A stretch of DNA of 64,000 bases, taken from Crossiella sp. SN42 (GTDB lineage Bacteria; Actinomycetota; Actinomycetes; Mycobacteriales; Pseudonocardiaceae). The stretch covers positions 620,001 through 684,000 of the forward strand of contig NZ_JAMHIV010000001.1 of NCBI RefSeq assembly GCF_023897065.1. Direction: 5' to 3'. Below, piece by piece: positions 8,588 through 16,753 of the stretch; positions within the stretch are counted from its first letter, which is position 1; the number at the start of each line of letters is the position of its first letter. The position numbers and the translations under genes were made by a program. The notes beneath the pieces were generated by a model. The model saw only the letters and a program-made list of their open reading frames with translations. It did no database searches and was not told the DNA's origin.

Positions 8588-9889
8588 TCAGTTCGGTTTC
8601 AGCGGCTGGGCGCGGGTGGTGCGGTCCAGGTAGGCGACGCCGTCGTACTCCGCGCCCAGCCGGAAGGTCAGCGACTCCTTCTTCATCGTCTTCCAGAACC
8701 CGACCACCGAGCCGTAGCCGCGCATCTTGTGCTTGCCCGCCAGCCATTCCCTGGCCACCGGGTCCGGCCGCGCGTGCCGCAGGTCCACCAGGTGGTCACC
8801 GCCGACCTTGGCCAGCTGCCATTCCAGGGTGCCGGGCTCGGCCGGGTCCAGGACGAACTCGGCCAGCTCGGTGCCCCCCATCTGGATGGCCTGGAAGCCG
8901 CCCTCGTTGGCCACCAGCGCCAGCGCGTAGTAGCCGTCGCCGAGCCGGTCCCGCAGCTCCGCGCCGAGTGCGGCCTCCTTGCTGGAGCGGGTGGCGGCGG
9001 AGAGGTGTCCGTTGTGCGCCCACAACATCACCCGGCCGTCGGGCTGCTCGTCCAGGATGCGGCTGACGGCCGCGCCCATCATCCGGTCGCGCAGGTGCCC
9101 GCCGGCCTGGCCGAGGGTGGGCAGGGTGCGCAGCTCCGCGGCCCGGTCCACCGCCCAGGCGTGCCACTGCGCCTCGTGCCAGGCCGGGTCCTCGGCCGGG
9201 TGCGCGGCCAGCCAGGCCACTGTTTCGCGCACCACCTCCCTGGCCGCGAGCACCTCGTTGTGCTCGGCCGCGGCCCGCACGCCCGGCACGTGCCGCCACA
9301 GGTACCGGAACGCCGCGCGCAGCACGCCACCGACGCTGATCTTGGTGACGTCCGGGCGCAGCGCCCTGGCCGCGGCCCGGAACGCCCTCGCCCTTTCAGA
9401 GTCCACAGTGGACAGATACCCGCCGATGGCTTCGACGCCGGTCTTGTCCAGCACCGGATCGACCCCGCGGAAGCGCACCCGCCGCTCCAACGGGAGGTTC
9501 GCGTTGTGCGCGCGCAGCCATTCGACCAGGGCGTGCACCTCCTCGGTGTACCAGGTCCAGAAGCCGACCTTGCGCAAGGCCAGCTCGGCGGTCCCGGTGC
9601 CGTGCACCACGTAGTCGTCCACCGCGCGGCAGGCCGACCAGCCGGCCTCGATGGCGAAGGTGGTGAAGCCCAGCTCGGTCACCAGGAACTCGACCAGCCG
9701 GTGCTTGAGCGTGAAGAACTCCCTGCTGCCGTGCGTGGCCTCCCCCAGCCCGACCACCCGCACCCCGTCGAGCGCTTCGGCCAGCGGCTTCAGGTCGTCC
9801 ACCCCGTTGCCGGGCTCGACGGTGCGCAGCGGGATGGCGTGCTCGGCCAGCCAGGCGGTGATCAGCTCGGCCTGGGCATCCTGTGACAT
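8588..9889 (-). CDS. Erythromycin esterase-family protein
   Basis: A 433-aa protein of the erythromycin esterase (EreA/EreB) and succinoglycan-biosynthesis hydrolase superfamily. The GLGEATHGSREF motif carries the conserved Glu and His of the active site, and FAIEAGW carries a second Glu; MLWAHNGHLS holds a further conserved His. Family members hydrolyse macrolide lactones or have unknown roles, so the substrate here is open. The ATG at 9889 has an AGGAGG site 7 nt upstream. It converges on the SARP gene with one base between stops, and no terminator is visible. A link to the lanthipeptide cluster is not supported. Confidence 0.82.
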   Translation of the reverse strand: MSQDAQAELITAWLAEHAIPLRTVEPGNGVDDLKPLAEALDGVRVVGLGEATHGSREFFTLKHRLVEFLVTELGFTTFAIEAGWSACRAVDDYVVHGTGTAELALRKVGFWTWYTEEVHALVEWLRAHNANLPLERRVRFRGVDPVLDKTGVEAIGGYLSTVDSERARAFRAAARALRPDVTKISVGGVLRAAFRYLWRHVPGVRAAAEHNEVLAAREVVRETVAWLAAHPAEDPAWHEAQWHAWAVDRAAELRTLPTLGQAGGHLRDRMMGAAVSRILDEQPDGRVMLWAHNGHLSAATRSSKEAALGAELRDRLGDGYYALALVANEGGFQAIQMGGTELAEFVLDPAEPGTLEWQLAKVGGDHLVDLRHARPDPVAREWLAGKHKMRGYGSVVGFWKTMKKESLTFRLGAEYDGVAYLDRTTRAQPLKPN

Positions 9890-9923
9890 TCGGTGACCTC
9901 CTGACACCGGAGGGTACCGAAGA

Positions 9924-10964
9924 TCACCGGGTGCTCGAGCGCACCCGGGTGGTCCACGAGGCGCTGCCGCCCGGCGCTCGGTCGCCGAGCGCGATGAGCG
10001 CGCAGGTCCTGCCCTGATCGTGCAGCGACTGGGCGATGGTGGTCAGGCCCGCGCGTTCGGCCTCCGGGCCGTCGTCCCAGCCGGAGACCGCGAGGTCCTC
10101 GGGCACCCGGAGTCCGCGGGCGCGGGCGGCGTCGAGCACCGCGAAGGCGAGTTGGTCGCTCATGGCCACCACCGCGTCCGGCGTGCGGAAGTCGAAGAGC
10201 AGGGCGGCCACCGCGGCGGCCTCCTCGCGGTCGTTGCGGGCCACCACGGCCACCGGCAGACCGCGCGGGTCCAGGCCTGCCCGCTCGCAGTGGTCGTAGA
10301 CGCCCTGGAGGCGTTCGCGGGTGACCGGGAACGGCACCTGGTCGGCCTCCGGCCCGGTTTCCAGCCGTGGCCTGCGTTCGCGGTCGAAGGGGAAGCTGAG
10401 CACGGCCGGGCGCTGGGCTCCGGCGAAGGTGCGCGCGGCGATGTCCCTGGCGGAGGCGCGGTTGTCGATGCCGACCACCTGCACGCCGGGCACCGCCGGG
10501 CCGCCGTGGATGGCGACCGGTTTGCCCAGCCCGCGCACCACCTCCAGCACCGGGTCGTCCTGCACCGTGGTCCACACGATGTAGCCGTCGACGGCGGCCG
10601 AGCGCACCCGCTCGACGTCCTGGTCCGCGCCGGTGGTCGGGATCAGGTTCAGGCCGCTGCCTCGCTCGCGGCACACCTCGGCCACGCCGGTCAGGAACCG
10701 GCGGGCCTGCGGGTCCTCGAAGGCGTAGGCGAGGTGCTCGCCGAGCACCACCCCGATCGCGTCGTTGTGCCGCTTGCGCAACGACCGCGCGGTCGGGTCC
10801 GGTCCCTGGTAGCCCAGTTCGGCGGCGGCCTCGCGGACCCGGCGCAGGGTGTCCGGGGCGACCCGGTCCGGCTGGCTGTAGCAGTAGGACACCGTCATCG
10901 GCGAGACACCGGCGCGGCGCGCCACCGCCGCCATGGTGACGCGCGGCGATCCGGGGCTGGACAT
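9924..10964 (-). CDS. LacI-family transcriptional repressor
   Basis: A 346-aa LacI/GalR regulator. The N-terminal HTH (RVTMAAVARRAGVSPMTVSYCYSQPDRV) is followed by a periplasmic-binding-protein-like effector domain (AIGVVLGEHLAYAFED to VSGWDDGPEAE). The ATG at 10964 is used; a GTG two codons upstream is possible. It is divergent from an MFS transporter and separated from it by about 30 bp containing a LacI-type palindrome, so it very likely represses the transporter and itself. The effector is unknown; a sugar or other small exported molecule is plausible. Confidence 0.88.
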   Translation of the reverse strand: MSSPGSPRVTMAAVARRAGVSPMTVSYCYSQPDRVAPDTLRRVREAAAELGYQGPDPTARSLRKRHNDAIGVVLGEHLAYAFEDPQARRFLTGVAEVCRERGSGLNLIPTTGADQDVERVRSAAVDGYIVWTTVQDDPVLEVVRGLGKPVAIHGGPAVPGVQVVGIDNRASARDIAARTFAGAQRPAVLSFPFDRERRPRLETGPEADQVPFPVTRERLQGVYDHCERAGLDPRGLPVAVVARNDREEAAAVAALLFDFRTPDAVVAMSDQLAFAVLDAARARGLRVPEDLAVSGWDDGPEAERAGLTTIAQSLHDQGRTCALIALGDRAPGGSASWTTRVRSSTR

Positions 10965-10978
10965 GCCCACACCCTATC

Positions 10979-10994
10979 TGTGTATCGTTACACA
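10979..10994. promoter_or_regulatory. LacI-type operator between lacI-like and MFS genes
   Basis: The palindrome TGTGTATCGTTACACA has 6-bp arms around a central CG, as in LacI/GalR operators. It ends immediately before the MFS ATG at 10995, so a bound repressor would cover the start site and perhaps a leaderless transcript start. Confidence 0.75.
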
Positions 10995-12215
10995 ATGCGC
11001 GCGGCGACAAGCTCTCGAACGGGTATGGCCCTGGTGGCGCTGAGCACCGCCTGCTTCATCTCGGTCACCTCGGAGAACCTGCCGGTGGCCCTGTTACCGC
11101 AGCTCGCGGCGGGTCTGAATGCATCGGACGCGGCGATCGGCCTGCTGATGACCGGCTACGCGGTGGTCGTCGCGATCACCGTGATGCCGCTGGTGGTGCT
11201 CACCGCCCGCTGGGACCGCCGGACCACGGCCCTGGTCACGGTGATCGCGATCGCGCTGTCCAACCTGCTGCTGGCCCTGGCGCCCAGCTACGGCGTCGCG
11301 GTGGCCGCCCGGCTGGTCTCCGCGGTGGGCCACGGGGTGTTCTGGTCGGTGGTCGCGCCGATGGCCGCCCGCCTGCTGGGACCGGAGCGGGCCGGACGGG
11401 CCACCGCGGTGGTCTTCGCCGGGAACTCACTGGCCCTGCTGTTCGGCCTGCCCCTGAGCTCCTGGCTCGGCTCGACCCTGGGCTGGCGGCCCACCGTGGT
11501 CGTGCTGGCCGTGGTCGCGGCACTGTCCGCGGTGGCCATCCGCGCCACGGTCGAGCCGATGCCGGCGGAGCACGCCACGCCGGGACAAGGACTGTCCGCG
11601 CTCCGGCAGGTGGTGACCGACCGTTCGCTGGCCGCGGTGAACCTGACCACGGTGCTGGTGGTGCTGGGCCACTTCACCGCCTACACCTACATCACCGCGA
11701 TCATCGCCGACTACGCCCACCTCACCGGATCGGCGACCGCGGCCCTGCTTTTCGCTTACGGCGCAGCGGGTCTGCTCGGCCTGGTGCTGATCGGCCGAGC
11801 GCTGGACAGCCACCCCCAGGCCACCGGCCTGTTCGTGGCCGGCGGTCTGGCGGTCTGCATGCTGGCGCTGCTGACCCTCGGCCCAAGTTCGGGACTGCTC
11901 AGCGGCGCGGTGGTCGTGCTCTGGGCGGCACCCGCAGGCGCGATCGGCGTGGTGCTGCAAGCCGCGGTGCTGCGCGCCACCGCGACCCGGCAAGACCTGG
12001 CTTCCAGCGTCTACATCGTGGCCTTCCAGATCGGCATCGCGGCGGGCGCCGGCCTCGGCGGCTTCTTCCTCGCCCAGGACGCGCTGCCGCTGGCGGTGGC
12101 CACGACGGCGGTCTGCGGACTCATCGCGCTGCTCGTGGTGCGCCGATCGACCGCTTTCGCCGCGCCAGCCGACCGCGTCAGCCAGGCCAGAACCGCACGG
12201 CGAACAACAGCATGA
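10995..12215 (+). CDS. MFS transporter (DHA1-type drug/sugar efflux)
   Basis: A 406-aa major facilitator with about 12 hydrophobic segments in two halves. It opens MRAATSSRTGMALVALSTAC and has a DHA1-like profile (PVALLPQLAAGL at the first loop, RLVSAVGHGVFWSVVAPMAARL in helix 4). Such proteins export drugs or sugars by proton antiport. There is no ribosome site between the operator and the ATG, which suggests leaderless translation. Its 3' end overlaps the convergent membrane protein gene by 38 nt. Regulation by the divergent LacI-type protein is inferred from the operator. Confidence 0.87.
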   Translation: MRAATSSRTGMALVALSTACFISVTSENLPVALLPQLAAGLNASDAAIGLLMTGYAVVVAITVMPLVVLTARWDRRTTALVTVIAIALSNLLLALAPSYGVAVAARLVSAVGHGVFWSVVAPMAARLLGPERAGRATAVVFAGNSLALLFGLPLSSWLGSTLGWRPTVVVLAVVAALSAVAIRATVEPMPAEHATPGQGLSALRQVVTDRSLAAVNLTTVLVVLGHFTAYTYITAIIADYAHLTGSATAALLFAYGAAGLLGLVLIGRALDSHPQATGLFVAGGLAVCMLALLTLGPSSGLLSGAVVVLWAAPAGAIGVVLQAAVLRATATRQDLASSVYIVAFQIGIAAGAGLGGFFLAQDALPLAVATTAVCGLIALLVVRRSTAFAAPADRVSQARTARRTTA

Positions 12216-12516
12216 ACCCCAGGCCGATCGAGAAGAACACCGTGAAGCCCCAGCGCTTGACGCAGGTGGCGATCACCGTCCCGGCCGCGGGCGGCAGTAC
12301 GGCGCAGGCGGTCGCGGCCCAGGCCAGCGTCGCACTGGCGTCCGCGCGCAAGGCGGCGAAGTAGGCGCTCAACCCCAGGACGGGCAGGACCAGCAGCCAG
12401 CTGATGGCCAGCGCGGGCAGCAGCACATCGCCCGGCTTGCCTCCCGGCTCCGGTTCCGCATCGGTCACCGGTGCAGTGTGCGCCGATCCAGCGGCCCGGC
12501 ACATGAGTGGAACCAC
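12178..12516 (-). CDS. Small membrane protein of unknown function
   Basis: A frame of up to 112 aa with three strongly hydrophobic segments (LPALAISWLLVLPVLGL, TLAWAATACAVLPPAAG, FFSIGLGFMLLFAV). I do not recognise a family. The start is uncertain: ATG at 12516 or 12504, or GTG at 12468 just before the DAEPEPGGKPGD segment; none has a strong ribosome site. It overlaps the convergent MFS gene by 38 nt at the 3' end. The hydrophobic pattern on a strand without another gene supports a real gene. Confidence 0.5.
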   Translation of the reverse strand: MVPLMCRAAGSAHTAPVTDAEPEPGGKPGDVLLPALAISWLLVLPVLGLSAYFAALRADASATLAWAATACAVLPPAAGTVIATCVKRWGFTVFFSIGLGFMLLFAVRFWPG

Positions 12517-12684
12517 CTAGTGTCCTGAGTCGGAAGTTCGCCAGCGGTCTCGACGGCCCAGCTTCCCACTGACCGCACCGCCGGAAAGCCCACGTACAAC
12601 CCGGTACGAGGGCTTCCCTGCGGCACGCCCAGCGGAAACCTGGACCGCCGATACCGCCACCGAACTTCCGACTCAGGACACTAG
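12517..12684. mobile_element. 168-bp MITE-like palindromic element (copy A)
   Basis: Perfect 24-bp terminal inverted repeats (12517-12540 and 12661-12684, beginning CTAGTGTCCTGAGTCGGAAG) bound a non-coding element. A nested central hairpin has arms AAGCCCACGTAC and GTACGAGGGCTT around AACCCG. The ends are CTAG, the preferred target of IS630-type transposases, which duplicate TA. A second element of nearly the same length and centre occurs at 35611-35776. No transposase is present, so it would have to be mobilised in trans. Whether it still moves, or acts as a terminator or insulator, is unknown. Confidence 0.7.
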
Positions 12685-12966
12685 CGCACCGCACCCCGGC
12701 TGTTCATTGACATGAACAACCCAGGTACCTTATGGTCTAGACCACATTACCCTGTGTGACATTCGGACCCGCCGCCTCGTCCGTGTGCCACGGAGCCGGC
12801 TCGCCGGTCGGTGTCGTGACGCGCGTGAGCGGAGCGAGGTGGTGGCGTGTCCGTGCCTCCCGCGCCGCGGCGCCGGCCCTGCCCGGCGCAGGCACCTGTT
12901 GATCGCGTGCGACGGGGCACGACGTCGGGCGCAGCCGCCGGGACGATCCCGGCAGGGAGCTGACCC
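12685..12966 (+). promoter_or_regulatory. LPMO promoter and long 5' leader
   Basis: This stretch has no supported gene. A TTGACA hexamer (12707-12712) faces a TATGGT-like -10 (12731-12736) with an 18-bp spacer. The -35 lies in an 18-bp inverted repeat (TGTTCAT TGAC ATGAACA, 12701-12718), a second possible operator. The -10 overlaps the DasR site. The remaining ~220 nt would be an unusually long leader before the LPMO start, with no further motif that I can name. Confidence 0.6.
12733..12744. promoter_or_regulatory. DasR-responsive element (dre)
   Basis: TGGTCTAGACCA is the exact palindromic core of the operator bound by DasR, the GntR-family GlcNAc regulator of actinomycete chitin metabolism. 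It overlaps the putative -10 of the chitin-active LPMO gene, so GlcNAc-dependent derepression is expected. Confidence 0.85.
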
Positions 12967-13698
12967 ATGACTCTCAGACGCCTGTTCACCATGGCCGTGG
13001 CCGCCCTCGGCATCACCCCCTTCCTGCTGGTGGTGATGCCCGCGAGCCCGGCGTTCGCGCACGGCTACATCTCCTCCCCGCCCAGCAGGCAGGCCCAGTG
13101 CGCGCAGGGCACCGTGCCCTGCGGGCCGATCAAGTACGAGCCGCAGAGCGTGGAGGGACCCAAGGGGCTGCGCAGTTGCAGTGGCGGCAACGCGCCGTTC
13201 ACCGACCTCGACGACGACAGCAAGGGCTGGAAGGCCACCGCGGTCGGCGGCACGGTGAACTTCACCTGGACCTTCACCGCCCGGCACCGCACCCGCGACT
13301 ACGAGTACTACCTCAACGGCCAGCGGGTGGCGCTGATCGACGGCGGCAACGTGCAGCCACCGCCCACCGTCTCGCACACGGTGAACCTGGGCGGCGCGAC
13401 CGGCAGGCAGAAGCTGCTGGCGATCTGGAACATCGGCGACACCCCGATGGCCTTCTACGCCTGCGTGGACCTGCAGATCGGCGGCGGCGGCACCCCCACC
13501 ACCAGCCCGACCACCAAGACCACCACGCCGACCACGACCAGCACTCCCCCGCCCGGCGGCACCTGGGCCTCGGGCACCGCCTACCAGGTCGGCAGCCAGG
13601 TCACCTACAACGGCAGCACGTTCCGCTGCACCCTGGCGCACACCGCGCTGCCCGGCTGGGAACCCCCGAACACCCCCGCCCTGTGGCAACAGGTCTGA
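12967..13698 (+). CDS. Secreted AA10 lytic polysaccharide monooxygenase with CBM5/12
   Basis: A 243-aa secreted copper enzyme that should oxidatively cleave chitin (or cellulose). A signal peptide ends at SPAFA, leaving His32 of HGYISSPPSRQ as the mature N-terminus. Together with His107 (FTARHRTRDYEYY) it forms the copper histidine brace. The AA10 motif SCSGGNAPFTDLDDDSKGW is intact. A Thr/Pro linker (about 168-190) leads to a C-terminal carbohydrate-binding module (TWASGTAYQVGSQVTYNG ... ALWQQV) of the CBM5/12 type found on chitinases. The upstream dre supports a chitin role. Confidence 0.95.
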   Translation: MTLRRLFTMAVAALGITPFLLVVMPASPAFAHGYISSPPSRQAQCAQGTVPCGPIKYEPQSVEGPKGLRSCSGGNAPFTDLDDDSKGWKATAVGGTVNFTWTFTARHRTRDYEYYLNGQRVALIDGGNVQPPPTVSHTVNLGGATGRQKLLAIWNIGDTPMAFYACVDLQIGGGGTPTTSPTTKTTTPTTTSTPPPGGTWASGTAYQVGSQVTYNGSTFRCTLAHTALPGWEPPNTPALWQQV

Positions 13699-13759
13699 CC
13701 GCTACCGGCTCGCGCCCCAGCCGCCGGGGGCGCGGGCCGGTGTCCGAAAGGCAACCACC

Positions 13760-14353
13760 GTGAACCGAGCCCTCCTCGCCGCCGTGCTCGCCGTCGTGCT
13801 GCTCGCCGGCTGCGCGAGCACCCCGCCAAACCCCGCTGCCGCAACGCCTTCACCGTCCGCGTCGCCCGCCACGGCCACGGCCGCCGCGAACTTCAACGAC
13901 GCGGACGTGATGTTCCTGCAGATGATGCTCCCGCACCACGGACAGGCAGTGCAGATCGCCAAGCTGGCCAAGGACAAGGCCACCCGCAAGGAGATCAAGG
14001 ACCTGGCCGTCGCCGTCGAGGCCACCCAGCTCGCCGAGGCGGAGACCATGACCGGGTGGCTGCGGTCCTGGGGGCGACCGACCACAGTGGACACCAACCC
14101 GGACCTGCACGCCCACCACGGCGGCATGCCCGCGACCTCGAAGGAGGTGATCGACGCGCTGGCCAGGACCGGCGGGGGCAAGTTCGACCGGGATGCGGTG
14201 AACGTGCTGACCGGGCACCAGCACGGGGCGGTGGAGATGGCCCGAAACGTGTTGCGGGATGGCAGCAATCCGCAGGTGAAGGAGCTGGCGGACCGGATCG
14301 TGAAGTCGCGCACGGCGCAGATCCAGCAGCTGCTGGCGTTCCTGGGTCAGTAA
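13760..14353 (+). CDS. DUF305-family lipoprotein
   Basis: A 197-aa lipoprotein: a short hydrophobic leader ends in the lipobox LAGC (Cys about residue 18), followed by a Pro/Ser/Ala-rich spacer and a DUF305 four-helix domain. The family signature residues are present (MMLPHHGQAVQIAKLA, HHGGMPATSKEV, LTGHQHGAVEMA). DUF305 proteins bind ferritin-like helices and some are tied to copper handling, but the role is not settled. GTG start at 13760 with AAAGG upstream. It lies 61 nt after the copper-dependent LPMO, which makes a copper-related job worth testing. Its 3' end overlaps the convergent hydrolase by 7 nt. Confidence 0.85.
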   Translation: MNRALLAAVLAVVLLAGCASTPPNPAAATPSPSASPATATAAANFNDADVMFLQMMLPHHGQAVQIAKLAKDKATRKEIKDLAVAVEATQLAEAETMTGWLRSWGRPTTVDTNPDLHAHHGGMPATSKEVIDALARTGGGKFDRDAVNVLTGHQHGAVEMARNVLRDGSNPQVKELADRIVKSRTAQIQQLLAFLGQ

Positions 14354-15309
14354 CCGGAGAGCAGCAGGTCCATGCCGGGGCGGTCGACCGAGGAGGCGGT
14401 GGCCGACAACAGGACCACGCCCCGGCCCGCGGCCCGGTCGAGTCCCAGCCAGCTGCGGAACCCGCCGGTTCCCCCGTTGTGCCAGGTGATCTCGCGCCCC
14501 CGCCGCGCCGTGGTCAGCCAGGCCGCGCCGATGCGCACCGAGGGCCCGGCCACCTCGGTCACCGGGTCCAGGGCGGCGATCCCCGGCGCGGAACCGTTGA
14601 GCAGCGCGGACATCAGGGTGGCCATGTCCGCGATGGTGGCCCGGATGCCACCGGCCGGAGCGACCGCCTCGCCGGTCCACGGCTCGCGTGGCCGGCCCGA
14701 GGCACTGCGGCCGGGCAGGGCGCTGGGGCGGAGCTCGGCGGGGGTGGCCGGGACGTACCAGGACAGGCCGAGGGGGTCGCTGAGGCGTTGCTGGAGCAGG
14801 GCGGGGTAGGTGGTGGTGGCGGACAGGGCGTGGCCGAGGAGCTGGTAGCCGAGGTTGGAGTAGCGGAAGCGGGGTTTTTTCGGGCGGGCGCGGTGCAGGT
14901 CGGCGAGTAGCTGGGCGCGGGTTTCGCCGTAGGGGTTGGCGCCGTGCCGCCACAGCGCGATCGACCTGCGGAGGAGGTCGCCGGTGGGCAGCAGCCTGGG
15001 CATGCCGGAGTGGTGGGTGCTGAGGGCGGCCAGGGTGATGCGCGCGGCCGGGATTCCGTTGAGCGGCAGGAGATCGCCGAGGGTGGTGGCCGGGGTGATC
15101 TCGCCGCGGGCCAGCGCTTCGGCGTAGAGCAGGCCGGTGACGCCCTTGCTGATCGAGCCGATCTCGAAGTCGGCGGAGAGGTCGGCGCCCGCGCAGGCCA
15201 GCCGGGTCGACCCGGCGGTCACGATGGCCGCGGCGAAGACCGGGTGGCGCTTGCCGAGGGTGGCGCGCAGGCGGGTCGCGAGGGCCTGGTCGCCGTGGGT
15301 TTCGGTCAC
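14347..15309 (-). CDS. Serine hydrolase (class C beta-lactamase / DD-peptidase family)
   Basis: A 320-aa protein of the Beta-lactamase (PF00144-type) family. The nucleophile motif SxxK is in EIGSISKGVTG, the Tyr motif in RYSNLGYQLLG, and HNGGTGGF takes the place of the KTG box. No signal peptide is seen, so a cytoplasmic esterase or peptidase is more likely than a secreted beta-lactamase. The GTG at 15309 is chosen because upstream sequence lacks domain features. It is divergent from the GH29 operon and converges on the DUF305 gene. Confidence 0.82.
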   Translation of the reverse strand: MTETHGDQALATRLRATLGKRHPVFAAAIVTAGSTRLACAGADLSADFEIGSISKGVTGLLYAEALARGEITPATTLGDLLPLNGIPAARITLAALSTHHSGMPRLLPTGDLLRRSIALWRHGANPYGETRAQLLADLHRARPKKPRFRYSNLGYQLLGHALSATTTYPALLQQRLSDPLGLSWYVPATPAELRPSALPGRSASGRPREPWTGEAVAPAGGIRATIADMATLMSALLNGSAPGIAALDPVTEVAGPSVRIGAAWLTTARRGREITWHNGGTGGFRSWLGLDRAAGRGVVLLSATASSVDRPGMDLLLSGY

Positions 15310-15412
15310 GGCGGAAACCCTATCCGGTTGGGCCGAACGGGTGAACTCGTATGCATATGGATTCCCTGGCTGGCTAGCGTCGGTTTTCCACCGCCAAGGG
15401 AAATGTGAGGAC

Positions 15413-16753
15413 ATGGCGAATTCATCGTGGTTCGACGAGGCCAAGTTCGGGGTCATGATTGTGTGGACACCCGCCGCGATACCGGCGTTCGCGCCGTTGT
15501 TCCCCTCGCCTGAGGAATGGGCGGAAATGTCCGAGGAGGACGCGGGCACGCTGCTGCGCGATCGACTGCCGTTCGCGGAGATGTACCTGAACCAGCTGCA
15601 CATCCCGACCAGCGCGGTCGCGGAGCACCACGCCGAGTACCATCCGGGGACTGACTACGCGTCTTTCGCCGAAGAATTCCGGAACGGTGTGCAACGGTGG
15701 AATCCGGAGCCCTGGCTGGATCTTTTCGTCGCGGCTGGCGTGAAATACGTGGTGCTCACCGTCAAACACCAGGACGGCTTTCTGCTCTGGCCCAGTTCGA
15801 CACCCAACCCGCATCGGCGGAATTGGCAGGTCGAGCGGGATGTGGCGGGTGAGCTGGCCGAGGCGGTGCGGGCGCGCGGGCTGGAGTTCGGGGTTCTCTA
15901 CAGCAGCGGGCTGGACTTCACCTTCGCCGAGCCGCCCGCGCCCGAGGACTACGAGAACCTGCCCCCGGCCATCGCGGAGAACCCGGACTACCTCGTCTAC
16001 GCCGAGGCGCACTGGCGCGAGCTGGTCGAGCGCTACCGGCCGTCGGTGCTGTGGAACGACGCGGGATACCCGGGGGACGCCGGGAAACTCGTGTCCTGGT
16101 ACCGGGAGCAGGTGCCGGACGGGGTGGTCAACGACCGGTTCGGTCCAGCGCCGACGGGTTCGGAGGAGCAGCTGGCCGACTTCGCGACCCTGGAGTACCA
16201 GCGCGACTACCAGAACGACGCGCCGGCGGACCGCAAGTGGGAGTCCTGCCGGGGACTGGGTTCCTCCTTCGGCTACAACCGGATGGAGCACGACGAGTCC
16301 TACCTCAGCCCGGCCGAGCTGATCCACGAGTTCGTCGACTGCGTCGCGCGCGGCGGCAACTTCCTGCCCGCCGTCGGGCCGACCGCCTCGGGTCGAATCC
16401 CGTGGGCGCAGTCCACCCGGCTGCTCACCCTGGGCTGGTGGCTGCGGGAGAACGGCGAGGCGATCTACCGGACCCGGCCCTGGCTGCGCGCCACCGGAAC
16501 CACCGGCTGCGGCCTGGACGTCCGCTACACCCGATCCGCCGACGCGGTGCACGCGATCGTGCTGGGCACACCGGCCACTGAGTTGGTCGAGCTGGATGTG
16601 TCCGTTGACGCGGGGGCCGAGATCTCCTTGCTGGGCAACGCTGTGGCCTGGGAGCCGGGCGAGGGCGGGGTTCGGGTGCGGCTGCCGGAGGCGCCGGACG
16701 AGCAGGTCGCGCTGGTGCTGCGGATCTCGCCCGCCGAGGCGGTGGCGGGATGA
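15413..16753 (+). CDS. GH29 alpha-L-fucosidase-like protein (paralogue 1)
   Basis: A 446-aa glycoside hydrolase of family GH29, which removes L-fucose with retention. The nucleophile Asp is in SVLWNDAGYP and the WESC segment carries a conserved Glu. The usual GIFIHWG start of the barrel reads GVMIVWTP, so the sugar-binding His is replaced by Val; the usual HHDGF reads HQDGF. No signal peptide, so it acts inside the cell on imported oligosaccharides. The ATG at 15413 has GTGAGG upstream. It overlaps the second paralogue by 4 nt. Substrate may differ from simple fucosides. Confidence 0.85.
   Translation: MANSSWFDEAKFGVMIVWTPAAIPAFAPLFPSPEEWAEMSEEDAGTLLRDRLPFAEMYLNQLHIPTSAVAEHHAEYHPGTDYASFAEEFRNGVQRWNPEPWLDLFVAAGVKYVVLTVKHQDGFLLWPSSTPNPHRRNWQVERDVAGELAEAVRARGLEFGVLYSSGLDFTFAEPPAPEDYENLPPAIAENPDYLVYAEAHWRELVERYRPSVLWNDAGYPGDAGKLVSWYREQVPDGVVNDRFGPAPTGSEEQLADFATLEYQRDYQNDAPADRKWESCRGLGSSFGYNRMEHDESYLSPAELIHEFVDCVARGGNFLPAVGPTASGRIPWAQSTRLLTLGWWLRENGEAIYRTRPWLRATGTTGCGLDVRYTRSADAVHAIVLGTPATELVELDVSVDAGAEISLLGNAVAWEPGEGGVRVRLPEAPDEQVALVLRISPAEAVAG

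Noticed and set aside
8588-9889. Erythromycin-esterase-like gene as part of the lanthipeptide cluster or as a resistance gene
   Set aside because: Position next to the SARP gene is the only link; the family acts on lactones and there is no macrolide pathway here.
12785-12970. Possible 61-codon gene in the LPMO leader
   Set aside because: Arg-rich, no motif and no ribosome site; treated as a long 5' leader.
14082-14092. Operator inside the DUF305 gene
   Set aside because: It is one of the dispersed CCACAGTGGAC motifs, not a local control site.
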